NCBI GenBank assembly: GCA_003219355.1
Contig: QHOQ01000106.1
Coordinates: 1-11,304 of the forward strand
Direction of reading: 5' to 3'
Length of the DNA: 11,304 nt
Source of the DNA: Verrucomicrobiota bacterium
GTDB lineage: Bacteria > Verrucomicrobiota > Verrucomicrobiia > Chthoniobacterales > UBA10450
Position numbers and translations under genes: made by a program. A model generated the notes under the pieces. It was not told where the DNA came from. It searched no databases and was given only the letters and a program-made list of their open reading frames with translations. Below are positions 7,217 through 11,304 of the stretch, piece by piece. Position 1 is the first letter of the stretch; each line of letters starts with the position of its first letter.

Positions 7217-7906
7217 ATGAAATCGTTCCGCGATCGCTTCATCGCAATTGTGTTGAGCATACTGGCATTCGAATCAGCGGCTGCTCAGGCTGCCATCCCG
7301 TTGGTCGATATTAAATCGGTTGACCCGACAATCGTAATCGAGTTGCGCTACAGTGGTCCAAATAATCTCGCTGGGCGCGCGTTATATTCGCGTGGCACTC
7401 CGGCTTTGGTGCGTCCCGAAGTGGCGTCGCGTTTAGTGAGAGCACAGGCATTTCTAGGGCGTTACCTGTACCGACTAAAAATCTGGGATGCGTATCGACC
7501 GAAATCCGTGCAAGCGGAGCTTTGGCAAGTGGCCCGCAATAATGATTATGTCGCGGACCCGGAAACCGGGCCGGGTTCGATGCACACTTGGGGGATCGCA
7601 GTCGATGCGACTCTAACCGATGCTTGTAATCACTTTGTCCGGATGCCTACCGATTTCGATGAGCTCACTCCGGCGGCGATGCTTCATTACCAGGGAACGG
7701 ATCCCATCACCAGATCGCACCTGACTCTCTTGCAGAAGGCGATGGGACGCAGCGGATTCTACGGTCTCCACACAGAATGGTGGCACTTTATCATTTCCAA
7801 TTGGAGAAAGTACGTTCCAGCAACCGAGACAAAACAGGTACCAGACAAATTCCAACAAAATGACAGATTATTCTCTCGGAATGCTGCGCAGGTCACTACG
7901 CCATGA
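7217..7906 (+). CDS. Secreted D-alanyl-D-alanine dipeptidase (VanX/DdpX, M15D family)
   Basis: A 229-aa zinc peptidase that should hydrolyse D-Ala-D-Ala. Residues 1-25 are a signal peptide (MKSFRDRFIAIVLSILAFES, then AAAQA), so it acts outside the cytoplasm. The active site is complete: SMHTWGIAVD (121-130) fits SxHxxGxAxD with zinc ligands His123 and Asp130; HTEWWH (185-190) supplies the catalytic Glu187 and third ligand His190; Arg94 in DAYRPKSVQ matches the substrate-binding arginine of VanX. No vanA/vanH ligase or dehydrogenase is present, so glycopeptide resistance is not indicated. Cell-wall peptide turnover or nutrient use, as for DdpX, fits better. A TTG at 7205 would extend the protein by four residues; the ATG at 7217 begins the signal peptide cleanly. 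It lies 12 nt after the coiled-coil gene, and its stop overlaps the next start. Confidence 0.88.
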   Translation: MKSFRDRFIAIVLSILAFESAAAQAAIPLVDIKSVDPTIVIELRYSGPNNLAGRALYSRGTPALVRPEVASRLVRAQAFLGRYLYRLKIWDAYRPKSVQAELWQVARNNDYVADPETGPGSMHTWGIAVDATLTDACNHFVRMPTDFDELTPAAMLHYQGTDPITRSHLTLLQKAMGRSGFYGLHTEWWHFIISNWRKYVPATETKQVPDKFQQNDRLFSRNAAQVTTP

Positions 7907-8412
7907 TTCAGACGCTCCTGCGGGATTTGCGTCAACCGGAATACATCCACGTTTTGATCAATCCGTTGCCCACCTACGGATTGGCAATGGGTTGGGTCGG
8001 ACTGATCATCGCTTTTTTTTTGAAGAGCCGCCGCGCTCAAATCGCGACCCTGGTGCTCGTCTTCATCAGTGCCGCCTCTGCCTGGCCAGTTTACGAACTC
8101 GGCCAGCAATCCTACGATCGTGTTCTGTCGATGGCCGATACTGATGGGCAAGCCTGGCTCGACGAGCATCAAGATCGGGCCCAAAACCTCATCTATTTTT
8201 TTTACGTTCTCACTCTCTTGAGCGCGACGGCAATCGTCGTGCCGATGAAATGGCCGAAATCTTCCATGGCGCTCACGCTCGCGGTGATCGTGCTCGGTGG
8301 CGTTGTGATTGGAATGGGCGCGTATATTGCACAGGCGGGCGGAAAAATTCGCCACCGCGAATTTCGCAATGAGCCGCCGCCAAAAAAATCGACTACCGAA
8401 GAGCAACATTAG
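7903..8412 (+). CDS. Four-helix membrane protein (DUF2231-like in style)
   Basis: A 169-aa protein with four predicted membrane helices at about 24-40, 46-63, 96-113 and 121-143. The region between helices 2 and 3 carries 'GQQSYDRVLSMADTDGQAWLDEHQDRAQ', whose conserved-looking His89 and Asp/Glu residues recall DUF2231-type inner-membrane proteins; that assignment is tentative. The C-terminal 25 residues are charged and Pro/Lys-rich (PPPKKSTTEEQH). Its ATG overlaps the dipeptidase TGA in ATGA (7903-7906), which implies translational coupling and a shared mRNA. Runs of nine T (8013-8021) and eight T (8196-8203) encode Phe pairs within helices. The function is unknown. Confidence 0.82.
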   Translation: MIQTLLRDLRQPEYIHVLINPLPTYGLAMGWVGLIIAFFLKSRRAQIATLVLVFISAASAWPVYELGQQSYDRVLSMADTDGQAWLDEHQDRAQNLIYFFYVLTLLSATAIVVPMKWPKSSMALTLAVIVLGGVVIGMGAYIAQAGGKIRHREFRNEPPPKKSTTEEQH

Positions 8413-8442
8413 ATCGACAACAACTTCGCCGGTGGGTGGACC

Positions 8443-9858
8443 GTGACAACTGACCTGGATCGCGCCGAACGCAGGGTCGAAGACCGCAGCACTGCATTAA
8501 GAAAGCCGCTCGGCTTGTTCGACCTCGTTCTGACCCAGATTGTCTTTGTGGTCGGCTCGAGCTGGGTCGGCACAGCGGCCAAGCTTGGAACGTCGCATCT
8601 CTTTTTCTGGTTGCTCGCAATTTTGCTGTTTTACATTCCGCAAGCCGCGGTCGTCATCTATTTGAACCGGCGAATGCCGCTTGAGGGCGGTCTTTATCAA
8701 TGGGCGAAACTCGGCTTCAACGAGTTTGCCGGATTCATGGTGGCGTGGAATCTCTGGCTTCTCTCCGTCACCGTGATTGCTCTGGGTGGAATGTTCGTGA
8801 CGACGAATCTCTCCTACGCCATCGGTGCGACCTGGATGCCAAACAGCAAACTCTGCGTGTCGCTCATCAGCTGCGCACTCGTCGCCGGTCTTGGTTGGAC
8901 CGGGATTCGTGGCTTGTCTTTAGGGAAGTGGGTGCACAATACCGGTGGATTTGCCATGTTTCTCGCCTACGGCGCTCTCATCGTTTTGCCGTTCGTCAGT
9001 CTCGCGCGCGGCGAGCTAAAGCAATATCATCCGCTGCAGATCGCCGCGCCGGCGATGTCGATCTTTTATTGTTTCAACATCTTCAGCAAACTCGCCGTTG
9101 GCGGGCTGAGCGGATTTGAGTACGTCGCGATCCTCGCAGGGGAAGCGCGCGCCCCGGCGCGCAATATCGGCCGCTCAGTCATGATCGCTTCGCCATTGAT
9201 CGCACTTATGTTCATTTTCGGCACCAGCTCCGTCTTGGCTCTCGTCGGAAACAATCAAATCGATCTCATCGGTCCAGTGCCCCAGACATTGAGACTAGGA
9301 TTCCGTTCTTTTCCGATCGCTGGCGCCATCGCTTCAGTGGGTATTTTGATGATGACGGTTCGATCGATTTCAGCGACAAGCGTTCATCTGACAGGCAGCT
9401 CGCGACTGCCGATGGTTGCTGGCTGGGACCGGCTTTTGCCGGATTGGTTCTCGCGCTTACACCCCCGCTACAAAACACCGATCAATTCGATTTTCTTCGT
9501 GGGCACCATCACGCTCGCAATTGCGATAGCGAGCCAAATCGGCGCTGGAATCCAGGAGGCATTTCAACTCGTGGACAACGCCGCCAATGTCTTCTATGGA
9601 ATCGTTTATCTCGTTCTGTTCGCTATCCCGATTGCCGGCGCGACCGCTGTGCGACAAGGAGCACAACTTTGGTTGCGAATCGCCGCGATCTGCGGCTTCG
9701 CTGTCTCTTTACTGGCGATCTTCTTCACTGTCTATCCAATCATCGATGTCCCGAGTCGGCTGATTTTCGCGGCCAAAATCATCAGCGTGACCGTGATCGC
9801 TAATGCCGTAGGCGCTGCCATTTTCAGCGCAGGACGAAAAGCCGCACGTGCAAATTAG
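8443..9858 (+). CDS. APC-superfamily amino-acid permease
   Basis: A 471-aa inner-membrane transporter with about 12 hydrophobic helices and the length usual for APC permeases. Helix 1 contains the broken-helix Gly/Ser motif (VVGSSWVGTA, 37-45) that binds the substrate backbone in LeuT-fold carriers. Other family landmarks are 'EGGLYQWAKLGFNEFAGF' (81-98), the helix 6/loop region 'GFEYVAILAGEARAPARNI' (224-242), and 'SRLPMVAGWDRLLPDWFSR' (320-338) in the cytoplasmic loop before the last helices. The substrate cannot be read from the sequence; amino acids or amines are usual. The GTG at 8443 follows GGTGG (8431-8435) at a workable distance. It starts 30 nt after the four-helix protein and is probably the last gene of that unit. 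Its stop codon overlaps the stop of cutA on the other strand. Confidence 0.9.
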   Translation: MTTDLDRAERRVEDRSTALRKPLGLFDLVLTQIVFVVGSSWVGTAAKLGTSHLFFWLLAILLFYIPQAAVVIYLNRRMPLEGGLYQWAKLGFNEFAGFMVAWNLWLLSVTVIALGGMFVTTNLSYAIGATWMPNSKLCVSLISCALVAGLGWTGIRGLSLGKWVHNTGGFAMFLAYGALIVLPFVSLARGELKQYHPLQIAAPAMSIFYCFNIFSKLAVGGLSGFEYVAILAGEARAPARNIGRSVMIASPLIALMFIFGTSSVLALVGNNQIDLIGPVPQTLRLGFRSFPIAGAIASVGILMMTVRSISATSVHLTGSSRLPMVAGWDRLLPDWFSRLHPRYKTPINSIFFVGTITLAIAIASQIGAGIQEAFQLVDNAANVFYGIVYLVLFAIPIAGATAVRQGAQLWLRIAAICGFAVSLLAIFFTVYPIIDVPSRLIFAAKIISVTVIANAVGAAIFSAGRKAARAN

Positions 9859-10178
9859 CTGGCGCAACCCTCAGCGACCCAGCGCAAATAGTCGGGCAAG
9901 CCCTTATCGATCTTGACGTAGATGATCTCAGGGAGCTCGTATGGATGAAGCGAGCGCAGTTTATCCTGAAATGCCTTCTGTCGATCTTGCGTGGTCTTGA
10001 AAAAGACGATCACTTCGCCTGCGGTTTCGATCTTTTCCTTCCAGCGATAGATCGAGTGAACAGCCGGAATGATGTTAGCACATGCCGCGAGCTTTTCGGC
10101 AACTAACGTGTGCGCGATGTGATTCGCGGTCTCCGCGTCCGGAAAAGCGCTGAGCGCAAGTAGAACCTGTCCAGCCAT
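9855..10178 (-). CDS. cutA: CutA-type divalent-cation tolerance protein
   Basis: A 107-aa small cytoplasmic protein of the trimeric CutA1 family, PII-like in fold and full length. The signature segments are present: 'AETANHIAHTLVAEKLAACANI' (15-36, given in part), 'IYRWKEKIE' (43-51), 'FFKTT' (59-63), 'HPYELPEIIYV' (78-88) and the final 'DYLRWVAEG'. E. coli mutants were linked to copper tolerance, but the molecular role remains unsettled. The ATG at 10178 lies 3 nt after the stop of mnmA, so the two are almost certainly co-transcribed, with no ribosome site beyond what the mnmA tail offers. The TAA (9857-9855) overlaps the TAG of the permease (9856-9858) on the opposite strand. Confidence 0.95.
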   Translation of the reverse strand: MAGQVLLALSAFPDAETANHIAHTLVAEKLAACANIIPAVHSIYRWKEKIETAGEVIVFFKTTQDRQKAFQDKLRSLHPYELPEIIYVKIDKGLPDYLRWVAEGCAS

Positions 10179-10181
10179 TAG

Positions 10182-11282
10182 TTAGGCGAACACGGGCGTG
10201 GCCTGTCGACAAATCCAACCGCCACCCAGCACGAGATCGTCATCGTAAAAAACAGCAGCTTGCCCAGGGGTCACGGCTCTTTGCGGTTCGTGCAACCGAA
10301 GGTGCGCGCGTCCATTCTCAAGGGGCGTGAGTGTTCCTGGCGCGCCCGGATGGCTGTATCGAATCTTCACTGTTACATCGACAATATCATTCGAAGCGTC
10401 CGGATCGATCCAATTAATCCGATCGATTTCGAACTCGTCTGCAATCAAATCATTCGCGTCTCCGACGATAACACGATTGTTTTGCGGATCGAGATCGATG
10501 ACATAGCGCGGCCGCGCTGAACCGCCTGGTAATCCTTTCCGTTGACCTATGGTGAAGAGCTCGATTCCCTCGTGTTCGGCCACAAAATTTCCATCGACAT
10601 CGTAAATCTCCCCGCGGTGAAACTCGTTTTCGCCAAGGCGAGAACGCAGGAACGCCTTGTAATCGTTTCCGGGCACAAAACAGATTTCCTGGCTGTCGAC
10701 CTTGTCCGCGACCTTTAAGCCTAACGAGTGCGCAATTTTGCGAATTTGCGGTTTCGACATTTTGCCGAGGGGCGTCAGCGCGCGCCGAAGCTGCGGCTGC
10801 CGCAAGCTAAACAGGAAATACGACTGATCTTTTCGTGGATCGGCGCCTTTTCGCAGAACAGCGCGGTCCGTATGATGCTCGATAATCGCGTAATGCCCCG
10901 TCGCGATATAATCGCAGTCCAGAGCGACCGCTTTGCTCCAGAGATTTCCGAACTTCAGCTTTTCATTGCAGATCACGCATGGATTTGGCGTCCGACCAGC
11001 TTGATACTCACTCGAGAAATAATCGATCACGAGTCGTTCAAATTGATCCGCTTCATCGACCACGTAATGCGGAATGCCTAACGAGTGGGCGACCGAGCGG
11101 GCATCGGCCACCGCTTGCGGACCGCAGCACTTGTCCTCTGCGCGCGAGATGCAATCCTGCGGCCAGACTTTCATGGTCACGCCAATGACCTCGTAGCCTT
11201 GCTCGCACAATAAATATCCGGCTACGCTAGAGTCGACTCCACCGCTCATACCGAGAAGAACGCGCTTCTTGTCTCGATTCAT
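10182..11282 (-). CDS. mnmA: tRNA-specific 2-thiouridylase MnmA
   Basis: A 366-aa cytoplasmic enzyme that thiolates uridine 34 of tRNA-Lys, Glu and Gln at position 2, using ATP. The N-terminal PP-loop is SGGVDSS (13-19). 'CCGPQAVADARSVAHSLGI' (52-70) and 'GRTPNPCVICNEKLKFG' (96-112) follow; Cys105 aligns with the first catalytic cysteine of E. coli MnmA and Cys201 in DSQEICFV with the second. Cys102 adds a third cysteine where E. coli has Asp. The central ATP/tRNA region (TGHYA, 128-132; DPRKDQSYFLF) and the C-terminal beta-barrel ending GGGWI are complete. The ATG at 11282 is chosen. A TTG at 11291 would add three residues and cannot be excluded; neither has a good ribosome site. The gene heads a two-gene unit with cutA. 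Confidence 0.96.
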   Translation of the reverse strand: MNRDKKRVLLGMSGGVDSSVAGYLLCEQGYEVIGVTMKVWPQDCISRAEDKCCGPQAVADARSVAHSLGIPHYVVDEADQFERLVIDYFSSEYQAGRTPNPCVICNEKLKFGNLWSKAVALDCDYIATGHYAIIEHHTDRAVLRKGADPRKDQSYFLFSLRQPQLRRALTPLGKMSKPQIRKIAHSLGLKVADKVDSQEICFVPGNDYKAFLRSRLGENEFHRGEIYDVDGNFVAEHEGIELFTIGQRKGLPGGSARPRYVIDLDPQNNRVIVGDANDLIADEFEIDRINWIDPDASNDIVDVTVKIRYSHPGAPGTLTPLENGRAHLRLHEPQRAVTPGQAAVFYDDDLVLGGGWICRQATPVFA

Positions 11283-11304
11283 GTGAGCCAAGAACTTCGA
11301 TCAA

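Noticed and set aside
8013..8203. Runs of nine and eight T as programmed slippage sites
   Set aside because: Both encode Phe pairs in membrane helices, the frame is open through both, and no alternative product or stimulating structure is apparent.

Overview
The window is ordinary bacterial chromosome with moderately high GC, and nearly all of it is protein-coding on both strands. No rRNA, tRNA, CRISPR array, integrase or insertion sequence was found. The gene set (secreted carboxypeptidase-regulatory-like protein, TonB-C lipoprotein, SYLF protein, acetyl-CoA synthetase, VanX-type dipeptidase, TadA, CutA, MnmA) suggests a Gram-negative soil-type heterotroph. Protein style, GTG starts and weak Shine-Dalgarno sites recall soil Verrucomicrobia (Chthoniobacterales/Udaeobacter-like). 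That placement is inference from memory, not a search result.

Layout, left part (1-3121): a secreted carboxypeptidase-regulatory-like protein runs off the left edge on the minus strand (1-455). Next comes a 469-nt stretch with one doubtful minus-strand ORF that looks decayed (615-884). A small lipoprotein with a TonB C-terminal fold follows on the plus strand (925-1350). Then there is a short secreted-peptide ORF broken by a 37-bp tandem duplication (1396-1576). It converges on a tiny Ala-rich secreted protein (1557-1745, minus) that lies downstream of tadA (1893-2369, minus). Divergent from tadA is a secreted SYLF-domain protein (2477-3121, plus).

Central part (3300-9858, plus strand): five co-directional genes form a likely transcription unit or two. 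They are acsA; a large membrane-anchored coiled-coil protein of unknown function; a secreted D-Ala-D-Ala dipeptidase; a four-helix membrane protein whose start overlaps the dipeptidase stop; and an APC-family amino-acid permease. The last four are separated by 12, -4 and 30 nt. A plausible but unproven reading is envelope or peptidoglycan turnover: the dipeptidase releases D-alanine outside the cytoplasm and the permease imports it.

Right part (9855-11282, minus strand): a two-gene unit of mnmA (tRNA 2-thiouridine synthesis) followed 3 nt later by cutA. CutA converges on the permease, and the two stop codons overlap.

No complete undescribed system is evident. The most novel items are the coiled-coil membrane protein with its dipeptidase/permease neighbours, the 37-bp duplication that shifts the frame of a signal-peptide ORF, and the tiny Ala-rich secreted protein.
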